From Halichondria panicea (Eukaryota; Porifera; Demospongiae; Suberitida; Halichondriidae), in the NCBI RefSeq assembly GCF_963675165.1, contig NC_087392.1:389001-453000 (forward strand): DNA of 64,000 nucleotides. The letters run 5' to 3'. Positions within the stretch are counted from its first letter, which is position 1. Each line of letters starts with the position of its first letter. Positions 31,900 through 43,320 of this stretch are shown here, piece after piece. The notes under the pieces are model-generated. The model saw only the letters and a list, made by a program, of their open reading frames with translations, was not told the origin of the DNA and made no database searches. The translations under genes were made by a program, and so were the position numbers.

Positions 31900-33668
31900 G
31901 CCTCCACCTCCGGGAGCTGAGCATGACCTCCACTTCTGGATGAGGACCGCCTCACTGACTTCCATTCTCATCTCTTGTTTAATGATGAAAAAAGAATCAT
32001 CTTCTGTTTTGTACCTAAAGTGAGTGTGTGTGTGGAGGGAGTGCTTTAGTAGCTATCTTAATTATTGTGATTGTCGATAACTCGAGTAGGTATCTAACAT
32101 ATGTATTATATAGTAATAGTATCATTTATCCAATGTCAAAATGTTTATGATTTTTTAGAAATAGGCCTTTCAAATGATGTGTTTTAATCCAAAATTTAGT
32201 CGAGACCATAATTTGTCATTAATTTTTTGCCCTTGGATCAATTTTCCATGGTATTGGGAAAATTGGCGAATCTCTTTCTAAGCTTTCCGAAAATCAGAAA
32301 ATGGTTGAAATTGGATTCAAGTTATGGCAGCTGAAAGAGTCCTTTAATCATTGAAGGGTTGACCATAATTATTTCAACATCCATAACCATTGATCCAATG
32401 TCAGCAATTTCCCCCGGCCCTCTCCCCTAGGTTGGTTGCAGGAACATGAAGCGTCTCATGCTATACATGAGTGACAGTCTACCAATGTACACTCTGGACT
32501 GTCCCTGGGTAGACTACAACAAGTAAGCTATCATAGGCTATAATTATTAGCTGCAGCATTGGAAGATGTAATTATATGTCATGCACAACATGCAGGTACA
32601 TGTAATAAAATATGCCTAAAATATTCCCAAGTTTTAATATTCAATTTCCTGACAAATTTGCTTTTAATATCCTAACGTGCGATTCTAGATGGTTATTTAT
32701 GTCTAGAGGTGGTTAGTACCAACCACCACCACCAACCACCATCACCCACACATGCACACACTCCACACCCACACACACCCTCACACTTCCCACAGGTTGC
32801 TAGTACGTTCCACGTTCTGTGTGCAGTGTACAAAGCTGTAGTGGCCAGAGAACCAGCTGAAAACTAGAAGCGTCTACTCTGAAATAATTTTCTCTCTCTC
32901 TCCTTCAACAAACGTAAGCAGTGATGGTGTATGACATCATAATTATTATGTACAGATCAGCGAATCTTTCAAGAAATTGGGAATTAAAGACACTTCACAA
33001 AATATTCTACTTGTTGCACTGCATTCAAATGAGGCTGATGCAAAGGTATCTCTTATTCAGTGCAGATCACTTATCAGGATAAGATCTTATCCTCACTCTC
33101 TTCTTCTGAAATTTATAAAGTGTACCAACGGAACAAAAGTTATGGCCGTTCAAAGATGTGGTATTAACCCACTCTCTTAATTCTATACAATAATAATGAT
33201 TAGTGATAATGATTGTTTTCTCATTCAGGCGTCTGATTTATTGGGCATGATTGAGGGTGACCTAACACCATTGCAAGGCATCCACTCGTGTAATAATACA
33301 CAGAGTATAATCAAGGTAACCATCTCAAAGCACACACCACAAAAATGTTTCGTAAGAGTTTTTGCCCAGTTTCTAAGTATTTTAATGTATATAGTTATAC
33401 GCAACACAAGGCGTTATAAAGACCTACACTTTTACTAGAACTTCTGCATGTCTTCATCAGATATCAACCAAATTAAGCTAGTAACGCGAACAGTGGAATT
33501 TATAGTCACTCACACCTTCACACACCTTCACACCCACACACCCACACACACACACACACACACACCCACACACACACACAGGAGTACAAGATTCCTCCTG
33601 AAGAGCTGGTGATATGCTCACTAGAGAACTGTGTAGTTACTAGGCTAGTCATCAAACACGTTACCTAG
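31900..33668 (+). CDS. TPRKB: TPRKB/CGI121-like KEOPS subunit (one frameshift)
   Basis: Exons recognised: about 31951-32019 (ending RIIFCFVPK, gtgagt; start not found), 32431-32522 (NMKRLMLYMSDSLPMYTL...), 32804-32913 (TFHVLCAVYKAV ... KTRSVYSEIIFSLSPSTN), 32956-33045 (ISESFKKLGIKDTSQNILLV...), 33229-33315 (ASDLLGMIEGDLTPLQGIHS...), 33582-33668 (EYKIPPEELVICSLENCVV..., stop). The order and motifs (FxxLxAxxKAV, KTRSxxSEIIFxLSP, ISExxKKxGI, IEG) match TPRKB/Cgi121, the KEOPS partner of the PRPK kinase in tRNA t6A formation. In the third exon the KAV and KTR parts are in different frames (net one-base shift, near an AGAGAA run), so this copy is broken or the base call is wrong. Confidence 0.65.
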
Positions 33669-34755
33669 GTCACCACCATTAATGTGTTATTGTTTTATTG
33701 TGTGGTGGCTATAATTATAATCATTATCATGAACTCTTGTCATTATCAACACCCACACGTTCTTTTCTTCCACTTCTCTAGATCTAATGGAACTCTATAA
33801 ACTTGCATATAGATGCCTTTTGAGTGGGCCAATAATAATGATGTCTCTATAATTATATAATCAAGGCATATAACTTTTTCAGTGCAGTTGGCAAACAATG
33901 AACGATTATAATTATATGGAATGGGCCTTGAATGGACTTGTTTTGCGACGGCATGTACTTGTAGCTACTTGTGCAATTTTATGTTGTGTGACGTTCACTC
34001 TTTTACCTATGCTAATATTTATATAGCAAGAATCACAATACGTACATGTACACGATTGTTTCTCTTATAAATTATTAGCAAAGCAATACTGCCTAATGAA
34101 AGACAAGTAGTACTCGCTTCCTAATCAAAGACAGTATAAGAAGTAGGACCCACCAATGCTGATAGTGCACTAGATTTTAATAAGTATTTAATACTTATTA
34201 AAATCTAGCACTATCAGCATTTATACTAAGTATAAAAAAAAACTACTGGCCAGTAGCAACTAAGGAACTACTACCACTGTAGTAGGGCTGCTGACTTTCA
34301 AATGAAAGACAGTAGGGCTGCCACCTAATGAAAGGTAGGAGGGCTACCACCTAATGAAAGGCAGTACGGCTACCACCTAATGAAAGGCAGTACGATCTCC
34401 TGCTGACTATCACAATGAAAGACAGTAGGAAGTGGATGACCAGTTTCCCGACCATGCACTACAGCTCCGGAGCCCCGGTTTATAACCCACACGCTACATG
34501 GGTGAACTGCAACAAGTCAATAACGTAGGAGGAAGGGAATCTTTGAGCCTCGATCTCAGGCCGCACTGAAGATGAGGCCTAGTATAATAGCCTAGATATA
34601 TCTAGCTAGCTGAGCACAGAAAAAACGTACTGATTATAAAGTATCAGGTACAGTGCTACGATCGAAAGAGTGGAATAATACAGCAAACAGAGAAGAGGCC
34701 TAAAGATTCTAAGGTACTGAACTGTATTAGGCTGGTATTTTATATAGAGTACAAT
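33669..34755. repeat. Non-coding stretch with hairpin and short tandem repeats
   Basis: No gene seen. 33895-33960 carries the GGGCCTTGAATGGACTTGTT repeat. 34157-34219 is a near-perfect hairpin (TGCTGATAGTGC, then TAGATTTTAATAAGTATT and its complement). 34256-34432 is a tandem repeat of about 27-bp units with CCACCTAATGAAAGG. The end has a TTCATTAG-type and GCCTCGATCTCAGGCC repeat (34546). Confidence 0.6.
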
Positions 34756-35591
34756 GTATATAGTTACCTGTACTCACTCTATTGTGTGTGTGGCTGACTG
34801 GTGTCAGTTCTCAGTGAGCGCCCCCTCAAGGTTCAAGGTCTGGGGGGTTAAGGTTCATGGTTCCCTGCTAGGGGTCAACGGAGGTTATCAGAAATCAGCA
34901 GAAAGTGAGTTAACGTTGATTTTTAATGTTGCGTCTCGGATCCCACAAGAGGCTAGGTTACTTGACCTTAGTTATTTTGCAGAGGGGGTCATTTTGCAGA
35001 GGGGGTCAAATTTTCTTTCGCCAATTTTGCGCAGAGATACAGCGCTTTTGTGTTAGCCTCGATACCATCAAGCGGCTTGTTCTCGAGGTCAACCCACGGC
35101 TGGCCTCAATACTTGTATCTCTGCTTCTGAAAAAAAATTTTTTTTGACCCCCCCTTGAATAATAATTAAGCTTATAGTAGTGTGCTGGAGAAGTTCGGAG
35201 AAATCCAATTAGTGACCTTAATTATCTACAGTGGTTCAGCCTTGATCCTCTGGTCGCGTCCTAAATGGAGGTAAATTTAGCCACACCCTAGCCTTCATTC
35301 TATGGCTACTGGAAAGCTAAGTTTTGAAATCGAGGCAGTTAGACTAGGTGGAGGAGCTACCTCCATGTTTCAACGTTCAAAAGAAATTAACATTGTGGCA
35401 ATACAGTAGTATAATTATACATACCTCCAATTGTATCGATCCTTCACAGTGGTCTCTCCAATACGTTTCACTTTCAACATCATCCTGCAATAATTATTTC
35501 TTTTCACATCAATTCTTTATAGTACCTACAAAGACTTACGACCACCATTTTGAGGTCATTCCAAGAGCTCTCTCACTATCTGCAGTCCAAG

Positions 35592-36912
35592 TCATGCCAA
35601 AAGAGAAAGGGGCAAGGAAAACAAAACGAACTGGGATGGTATCAAGTGGAATGAATTAGGACAAACTAAAGACTGGAGGTATACATTCCAACTGTGTTAT
35701 CAACTGATACTGATCACATGTACTCAGATTATGGACCAATAAATTTAGCTCGTGGAATGTGAATGGAATCAGAGCATGGATAAAGGTATCGTTTCCTCCA
35801 TGAATTACAATTATTAACCACCGCATTTTATACACTGTGTACAGAATGGTGGTCTGGAGTACATTGCAAGGGAAGACCCAGACATATTCTGTGTACAAGA
35901 AACCAAGTGTATTGAGAAAGAGCTTCCTATGGTAGGACAGCCACTGTACACACACACTCACCCCCCCCCACACACACACACACTCACCCCCCCCACACAC
36001 ACACACTCACCCCCCCCACACACACACACTCACCCCCCACACACACACACACTCTCACACAATCCCCCTCCCCCCACACACTCACCCCCCTCCCCAAACA
36101 CTCTCACACAATCCCCCCTCACCACACACACACTCACCCACACCCACACACACACACTCTCACACAACCCCCCTCCCCACACACACACATTCTCACACAA
36201 CCCCCCTCCCCACACACACACTCTCACACAACCCCCCCCACACACATACACACAGAACCAGCTCGGTATTCCTGGCTACCACGTCTACTGGCACTCTGCT
36301 GAGAAGAAAGGCTACAGCGGTGTGTAAAAGAAGATAGGTGCCTTTTGAACCCACTAACGTTAACGTTTTCTATATGCATGTTTTATTTTACATTTTGTCT
36401 CTGAACAAACAATCTGAGTTTGCGTTCCCTTTGTGTACAAGCATGTGTGTATTCTACGTGCAGATTTGAAGAACCCCAAGACAAACGCAAAGACAGCTGG
36501 TTTCACGCCTGAGGAGAGACAGGACTTCACAGAGCTACTGGAGGAGGGTTTTGTGGACACCTTCCGTCACCTGTATCCCGACCTCGCTGGAGCATACACT
36601 TACTGGTCATACAGGTTCAACGCCAGAGCCAAGAACACTGGCTGGTGAGTGCTCCCGCATTACTCTAGAAATAGAGTGTAATTTCAGTGTGTGTGAGCAA
36701 ACTGTACAGCTACAGCGGAACCATTATTTTTTATATAACAAAACATTTGCCATTATAATTATGTAGGAGGTGGGCTTTTTATATCGTAGATGGTTAGGAG
36801 TGGCCGTTAAGGTACATTACTGTTTAATATAAAATCATATTTATTTTTCTTCAGGAGACTGGATTATTTCGTGGTGTCTGAGCGGCTCCTCCCTCATGTG
36901 ACTGATTCGTAA
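35592..36912 (+). pseudogene. Broken APEX1 copy (AP endonuclease)
   Basis: Matches exon by exon the intact gene at 62487-60587, in opposite orientation. Present: part of exon 3 (to 35678), exon 4 35728-35785 ([11 protein letters not shown]), exon 5 35845-35931 (QETKC), exon 6 from 36256, exon 9 36464-36644, exon 10 36855-36912. Exons 7 and 8 are deleted: exon 6 runs from GYSGV into TAA and the last bases of exon 8. Exon 10 has lost 8 bases and stops before the catalytic SDHCP motif, whose His codon is also changed (GATTATTGC). The intron after exon 5 has grown into a 300-bp CA/C-rich array (35940-36250). Cannot encode an active nuclease. Confidence 0.85.
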
Positions 36913-37109
36913 GGAGGTGTTTGGGAGTGATTATTGCCCATTGGTGATTGGACTGACTGACCACGCCCACAAGAGAATGACGAACACTGAATTGATTGAC
37001 TATCACTAGCATTTAGCCATTATACAACCCAATGTTTGCATCAGATTTAATAACATAATAACAACAGTAATTAAGATAATACAAAGTCATGAATAATACG
37101 TGCAAACAA

Positions 37110-37445
37110 AATTTAATTACAGTGTACAAGTATGCTTCTGTTTATCATAATTCAGACATATTGCCACTGCCTTCCTGACACATCTATTGGCATCCTCCTC
37201 GTCCTCACCATGCACCACCACCAAGCAGCTGCTGGCCACCTCTTCCAGCAACCCTGGTCTGCTACTTGTGATGCTGCAAGCACAATATTAGACACACAGC
37301 ATAAATTAATTATGATTACAAAGAGAGCATGCACAGCTCTCACCCGTAGTGTCTTGGCATGTTCTACTAGCCCCAGTATCATTTGGGGTCTGCCCTCACG
37401 GTCAATGGAGTAGATAGAGGCCGCATCAGGTAGTACTATACAGCT
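37110..37445 (-). other. Two possible exons of an unrecognised gene
   Basis: Minus strand about 37430-37346 reads DAASIYSIDREGRPQMILGL VEHAKTLR before gtgagag. About 37278-37130, after tgcttgcag, reads ITSSRPGLLEEVASSCLVVV HGEDEEDANRCVRKAVAIC to a stop. Composition looks like real protein, but the phases of the two do not join simply. Further minus-strand frames lie up to 37760 (WVEIRQRIREPGVVGHAS). I do not recognise the family. Confidence 0.35.
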
Positions 37446-37969
37446 ACATGTAGTCGTCGCAGCTTGTCATTGGTATGAGTCCTGCATGAGAGGGGGACCC
37501 GTGAATATGATAGCATGCTACCATTAATAGGCAGTACCTATATAATTATTATAAAGAATGCACAAACACACGAGAGTTGTTGTTATAGTTGTGCTTTATC
37601 ATGTAGCTCTAATATCTGTCGTACCATACTCCTGTACTTGCATGTCCAACAACTCCTGGCTCTCTAATCCGCTGCCTGATCTCCACCCACCTTAGGGAAC
37701 AACCTAGATTCACACCGTATGTCCGCCACCCGTTCAAATCTAAATCAACCTGGGAGACCCCCCATAATTATAAGTTATCAAAAAAACACCTCAGACTACG
37801 GAAGATGGCTTCTTCCACCTTGACAATAAAGATCTCTATATACTAGACTGACAAACGACCCCACATTAGAAGCTAGCAGCCACATAAATTAGTGTGTATA
37901 TTATCATCATCCTCTGTCCAGTAAACACAAGTACTCACGGACCCTCACCCCCAAATCCCTCCAACCAGA

Positions 37970-38601
37970 GATAAAGTAAGGAAAGGGATTGGCAATGGTC
38001 GAAAAAATGTGACTATCCGTGATGCGCTACGTCATCGACTTTTTTTCATCTTTTGTAGCCTCCATTTATAGCTAAAAGTAAAAAAAACATGCTTAATAAG
38101 GAAATCAAAATCAAGAATTTATGCAGCCTAGTTGATCAACAGAGACGCAACAAAACTAATATAACACTTTCTCGTCCTTTACAGCCTCCATTTTAGCATT
38201 TTGGTTAAAACCATACAAAAGAAATTATAACCAAGCAGGCCAGTTCGATCGTCAACATAGACACAAATAAGCAGGATCTGTAGGCAAAACATCATTAATT
38301 TTGGCTACAGCAGTGCTTCTTAAAAAGGGGCACAGACCAATAATAACTAGTTTTCAAGCTCTAGAGCACCACAGTCAATTCTTCCACGCTTGGACTTCAC
38401 TTTAAATAAAGCACAGGACACGTGTAGCCTTACTATATGCAATTCTAAAGTCTCATGAGACTAATAACAAACTAAAAGTAATATTACTTCATTTCGCGGG
38501 CGTTGTGCCAGGAAATAGATGGTTGAGAGGAAATCAACATGAAATCAATGTGAAATGATCACGTGAGTTACTCCCGTTGCCAATCCCTCTATTACTCTAT
38601 C
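37970..38601. mobile_element. TIR-bounded element, about 630 bp
   Basis: Left end GATAAAGTAAGGAAAGGGAT TGGCAA. Right end, reverse-complemented, is GATAGAGTAATAGAGGGATT GGCAA. 20 of 25 positions match. No transposase frame was seen. Confidence 0.55.
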
Positions 38602-38699
38602 AGTCTGCTCCAACCCACCACTACGTGAGTATTACGTTCCAGCGTTAGCTATACACAGTTCTTGCTATCTATGATAGACGCGACTCTATATATGGGTAG

Positions 38700-39176
38700 A
38701 GGCTGACCGTGCACACTTGTCCACAGGTACGTGGAAATTAAAGTATAAGAATCAATTATGTATTATCCAGACAGTCTCGATCTCAGAAGTGTCGTCGATA
38801 TCCTCTAACCCAGCCACAGAAACCGTGAGGGCCATGATGTAGTGTTTCGTATTGTTATAATTATCAAACGGCGGTTCTAGTGTGTCATCATCTGATGGGA
38901 GTGGATCGCGGGGTTAGTACAGTGTACCATCCACTCACAATAATGTGGCCATGTCTCCAGGGTTCGCGTTCGTAAAGTTCAAAACAAATCATCAGCAGAC
39001 AAAGCTATTTCCCATCCCTCAGCACCGGCCATATTCATGGCATCAGGATCTGCTAGTTGCTACAGATGCAAAACTGGGTCCTGCAGCGGGTGTGTGTGTG
39101 TGTGTGTGTGTGTGCCCATGCAGGCAGGCACTGCACAAAGTGCATCCCTAGCACAAACTCAAAAAGCACCAACAAG
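38700..39176 (+). pseudogene. CXC-RRM relic cassette: EL, E5, E6 and an E1 with a 12-fold TG run
   Basis: EL 38771-38824 is open (TVSISEVSSISSNPATET). E5 (about 38884-38915) lost two bases and stops at VII. E6 (from 38962, GFAFVKFKTN) lost one base and runs into E1. E1 39037-39176 starts MASGSASCYRCKTGSCSGC, then the TG run has 12 repeats (39091-39114) instead of 5. A gain of 14 bases shifts the second Cys cluster (RHCTKC) out of frame. The donor is gttggt. 38610-38700 resembles the unit at 15238 on its right side only. Confidence 0.65.
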
Positions 39177-39356
39177 GTTGGTCTCTATAATTATATATAT
39201 GTATATATTATTATTCATGTTGTTATATAGCTATAGCTGATTGTGAGTGCATGTGTGCTGGTCCCACTAGCTCATGATTCATTGTTCTCTTGTGGTCTAC
39301 TTGATGTGTATTTGCGTACACCTAATATGAGGGAATCCATATAAGTGTACCAATTA

Positions 39357-39733
39357 CAGGGCCGTACATAGCTTAGGTTTGTAGGGGTGGAAAAATAACA
39401 GCTGAAAATTTTTCCTAAAAAAAAGGTCAACTGTTATTTCATATCCTCTGAGTATGGCAACTTCCAACTTGCTATGGCACTACTTATTAGACAAGGTAGC
39501 TTGAGCTAGAAAGGTACTCCTACTTCCAGAGGCGCAGTGGAGCTCAGATTTTACCTAAAAAAAAGGTCATCACTCGTTCTCAACAGTCAGCATGTGCATC
39601 AGATAGCCCTGCCCACATCTCAATTTCATGACATCATTCAATCGATAAAAGCATTGGGCATGTTTAGATCAGTAATTTTGGCAGATCTAGAATGCCAGGG
39701 GGGAAACTGCCCCCCCCCGTCTATATGGCCCTG
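39357..39733. mobile_element. 377-bp insertion, ends CAGGGCCGTACATAG / CTATATGGCCCTG
   Basis: Interrupts the 20.7-21.3 / 39.3-40.2 kb duplication. The first copy reads CCAATTAAGAATGAGG without it. ATTA is found on both sides (39353-39356 and 39735-39738). The reading frames inside are not recognisable. Confidence 0.7.
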
Positions 39734-40309
39734 GATTAAGAGTGAGGCAAAAGTATATGCTAGCATCCTAACGCACTACTTCAATGTATGCAGACTTGAG
39801 GGCTGCCTATATATATAATACAACACAACATTCTGTATTAGTATGATTGCGTATCATTATAAGGAAATACTCTATATATAGGTGAAGCCCTGTTTGCGTA
39901 TCGATAAGCAAACACAATGCAAACTCACAATTATAAATCACAAACCTCTTTGAACTAAGAACAAGGATATTCGATTAGTTAATGTCAAAACTAAATACTG
40001 CCTTCTATATATTTGAATACAGAGGGCAGTATATAGATTAATTGTACCTCAAGTGCAGCTCAGCCACTGCACAAGTGAGAAGAGCCCTCCCTCAGTGCTG
40101 CATGCCGTTGATTTTTGCTTGGTCCTCCATGAATGGCATCAGAGAACTTGAGTCTAAAAATACTGTACCTGTGAGAAGAGAATAAAGTGAAAGTGGAGTA
40201 CTTGCATGTATACTAGTCAGGGTGTCATACAGGGGCGGAAAGGGGGGATACCCCCCCCATAGCTCCAATTTCCCGCCCTTTTTTGCATTCAGGTACTAGG
40301 TTGTATGAC

Positions 40310-41178
40310 CAGGGGCGGATCCAGGATTTAGGGAAGGGGGGTTCTTACTTCTTGGCCGCGCAAAGCGAGTGTCACTCGGCGCATAGCGCCAAAATTTTTG
40401 GCTGACCACGCCCATTAATCAACCACATTTCCCTATATCTGAAAGAACACAAGGCAAAGCCATTCTCATGCTCTGGGGATAGTGATTGCACTTTCTTCTC
40501 TTTCAGGAGAGCACCAATGTCCATTGGCTGATCCTCAGCGGAAGATCTCGTTGCTTGCTTCGATGAACACGGAGGGGTGATGGAGGTGGCTGGTGGTTCC
40601 AGTGGAGAGATAGTTGTGACTGGAGGAGAGATGGTTGTGACTGGAGGAGAGACGGTGGTGGCTGGAGGAGAGACGTTGATGACTGGAGGAGAGACGGTGG
40701 TGGCTGCATGGAGGAGAGACGTTGATGACTGGAGGAGAGACGATGGTGGCTGGTGGTTCTCTTGAAGAGGAGACTGCATGGCTGTAGACTTGACGCATCA
40801 TCTAGATTATTATATTAGTCAATATAATTATTATAGAATTATAATTATCTATACAGTGTCTATCATTCAGTATGCAGTGCCATGAACTCTCCCTTACCTG
40901 AAACTTTACTCTTCTTAAACCAGGAGTCAATGGAGGATTGCAATCTAGACCTTTTGTTAGGATTCATGGCCAGGCTCAATTATCACTGCGACCATGTGGC
41001 TGGATGAGTCAATATAGCCAGCCCCACCCTCACATTATGCAGAGAGAACTTTGTACCCTATTGTCATGACAGTAAGCTAGCTAGCTAGCCAGGTCCTAGG
41101 TGTATTAAATATAAAGTATCAACTTAGTGGAAGGGTAGTTCGTACGAACCCAACGAACTACCTCTGGATCCGCCACTG
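40310..41178 (-). mobile_element. 869-bp transposon with GGCGGATCCAG termini and ATGAC target duplication
   Basis: Ends CAGGGGCGGATCCAGGATTT and CTCTGGATCCGCCACTG are inverted. ATGAC flanks both (40305-40309 and 41179-41183). It splits a repeat whose uninterrupted form is at about 23986-24030 (minus sense). On the minus strand it carries a two-exon frame. The first exon, 40975-40897, starts MNPNKRSRLQSSIDSWFKKS, with a gtaagg donor. It is followed by a Ser/Pro/Thr repeat exon (40800-40400, unit about 21-30 bp) whose three frames are all open, so the true frame is unclear. N-termini like SSIDSWFKKS occur in hAT-type and related transposon proteins (low certainty). Confidence 0.6.
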
Positions 41179-41799
41179 ATGACTGAGTGTCCATATAGCT
41201 GGCAATTTTACACAGGGTATTAAAATAACAGTTTACCTTTTTTTTTAGCAAAATGTTCTGGTTACTTTTCTTATTTTTGCCCTCTACTTCAAAATCCTGT
41301 ATGAAACCCTGCTAGTCTTACTAGTCTACAGGGTTTTGCAGAAATAGAGGGTGTAGAGCGTTCCTTATATGGATATCTAATGTTTACACATTGTGGTGTC
41401 ATAATATACACATTGTGGTGAAATGCTAAGTCTGATTGGGAAGCAACACAAAATGGCTTTTTTCTTGTGAAAAAATATCAAGGCATTATTTGGGATATAA
41501 GATGGAGAATTGCATCAGACAGAGCTGCTTGGACTATCTTATCAAAGTGTTGCTGAGAATCTTCCATCAACTGTTGTAGAATAGTGCCATGCTGACTTAG
41601 TCTACAACTTTATGGTTGACCACAGATAACCATATAAGGAACGCTCAACGCAAAACGCTTTTTTGTGGATATTGCAAAGATTCTGCAAAACCCTGTATAA
41701 TTTCATGCAAGCACAAAGAATTCGGTGTTCACTCAAGCATGCAAAGAGCTAATGGGACCACAAGCTTACTACTCTATAGCAAACCCACATACCATGCAT

Positions 41800-42383
41800 T
41801 AGCCTCGATTCCAGGCCGCTAAGAGAGGGCCTGGTATCGACTGTTTGCGCATGCGCCACCTATTACCCAGAAAGTGGGTAATTCGGATACCATTGTATTT
41901 TGCTCAGTAAAACAATGACGTCACAACGAACGGAAGTGGATTGAAGAAAGTGGATAGAAGTGTGATTGTAGCCCGTGTGATAGCATTCTAATAGCTACCC
42001 TTAGCCTACTATGTTAACAAAGGACTCACAGCCTGCAACAGTGTGGATAACAATCCTCTGAACGGAGGGGAAGGCTGACATGGACAATAGCCTATATGGA
42101 TAGGCCACGCCCATCTGACACTAACCTTGGTGAAAGTCGACTCTATCAGAAAGAAATTGCTGCTGTAACCAATACAGCTCTGTCTCTAGCTATATAGCTA
42201 GCTATATAGCTCTGTGTCTGACTTTATGAAGAGTATTCTTTGTCTGTATATGTTATTCAGGATATAATTCGGGTAAAAATTCAGTTTAATGGGAAACATC
42301 ACGGGAATATTATCCAATAATTTTGCGCATGCGCAAGCAGTCAGTAGCAGGCCTAATTGTTTAGGCCTTGTGAAGGAGGCTAA
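41800..42383. mobile_element. 584-bp element, TTAGCCTCGATTCC / AGGAGGCTAA ends, 8-bp CCATGCAT repeats
   Basis: CCATGCAT lies at 41792-41799 and 42384-42391. The related segment near 21345-21365 reads CCACAGACCATAAGACACTA with no insert. Two perfect GCGCATGCGC palindromes (NRF1-type) sit near the two ends (41847-41856, 42325-42334). The end sequence GCCTCGATTCCAGGCC recurs at 42809, 34546, 25938 and 44640, so this is a family. Confidence 0.65.
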
Positions 42384-42559
42384 CCATGCATAAGACACTA
42401 CCTATACTTGTCTGTTTGGGGTGATATAGTGTAAGGGGTGCTGTTCATGCACATACAGAGGTAAGGCCTGGGACGAAAAGGATATATACACCATAGTTGC
42501 ATGCACATTGGCAAAGCTTTTTAACCACAACATATTCTAGTAACACGTATACCTCATTT

Positions 42560-43320
42560 CCCTGATTTAAGTGCTTTCAACATTGTCTGAGTGTACAGTC
42601 ATCATAAAACTCCCTCTGCATGTGCAGCAAGTGGTCTGTGATCTTGGTTGTCATTTGGGTTGAATCATCTGTAACAACAATAACAACAATTGGTTATCCA
42701 ATTGCTGCATGCATTACAGAATGCAGAATACAATGTAACAAACGGCATAATTCAGCACACATAATTATTTTATGCATAATTAGATATAATTATGTACACT
42801 ATTTACTAGCCTCGATTCCAGGCCGATTAAAATACGTATTTTAATCGGTTGCTTTGTTTGGGTTGGCTTCCATGTTGTTTGTGAGTTGGAAGTACTTCTT
42901 TCTTGAGTAGCACATGGTCAGATCTACGCCTGCGCATTAGAGATGTCACAAAAAAAGATGTCACAAGGGCCGGCCTGCAGCCCAGCCCCACCCCTTCTTT
43001 TTTTCTGCAACATGCATGGTACACAGCAAGACTAATATAGTTGATGGTTTCTTGCTTCAAATGTTTAGAGCAAAAGAATACTCAGAGAACTGATCTCTCC
43101 ATGCAGCTGGCTATTTATACTATTCAGGGGACGGTATCTCATCGGATGTTTGTAATATATACAACCTCAAATCATAGATTATACTGTACACTCTGGAGTG
43201 TACAGTATCTATGCTCAAATTTAGCTATGAAATAAAATAGCCCGAAACAAAAATCACTGATCTAAGAACACCATCAAACATAACTTTTTAGCTTTGAAAG
43301 ATTGGACGTACAGCCACTCC
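42560..43320. repeat. Arm of inverted duplication (partner 24410-25145)
   Basis: See the partner. This arm carries the AACATTGTCTGAGTGTACAG-type block, AGATCTACGCCTGCGCATTA and the AGCCCGAAACAAAAATCACT end. A 41-bp palindrome (43173-43213, ends CATAGAT and ATCTATG) is inserted and flanked by CTCAAAT on both sides (43166-43172 and 43214-43220). Confidence 0.7.
43173..43213. mobile_element. 41-bp palindromic insertion with 7-bp direct repeats
   Basis: Starts CATAGATTATACTGTACACT and ends GTGTACAGTATCTATG. The stem is broken only by a 3-base bulge. The direct repeats are CTCAAAT. Same terminal bases and same repeat length as the 22144-22183 insertion. Confidence 0.75.

Noticed and set aside
34754-35147. 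100- and 73-codon plus-strand frames near 35 kb
   Set aside because: No recognisable motif, no splice-site framing, and both overlap in different frames. Treated as chance.
35929-36327. 132-codon Pro/His/Thr frame
   Set aside because: Produced by the CA/C-rich expansion in an intron of the APEX1 relic. Only its last residues overlap a true exon, in the exon's own frame.
40372-40801. Ser/Pro/Thr-rich protein of 135 codons as a separate gene
   Set aside because: It lies within the 869-bp transposon, all three minus-strand frames are open through the repeat, and the frame does not match the phase of the upstream exon donor.
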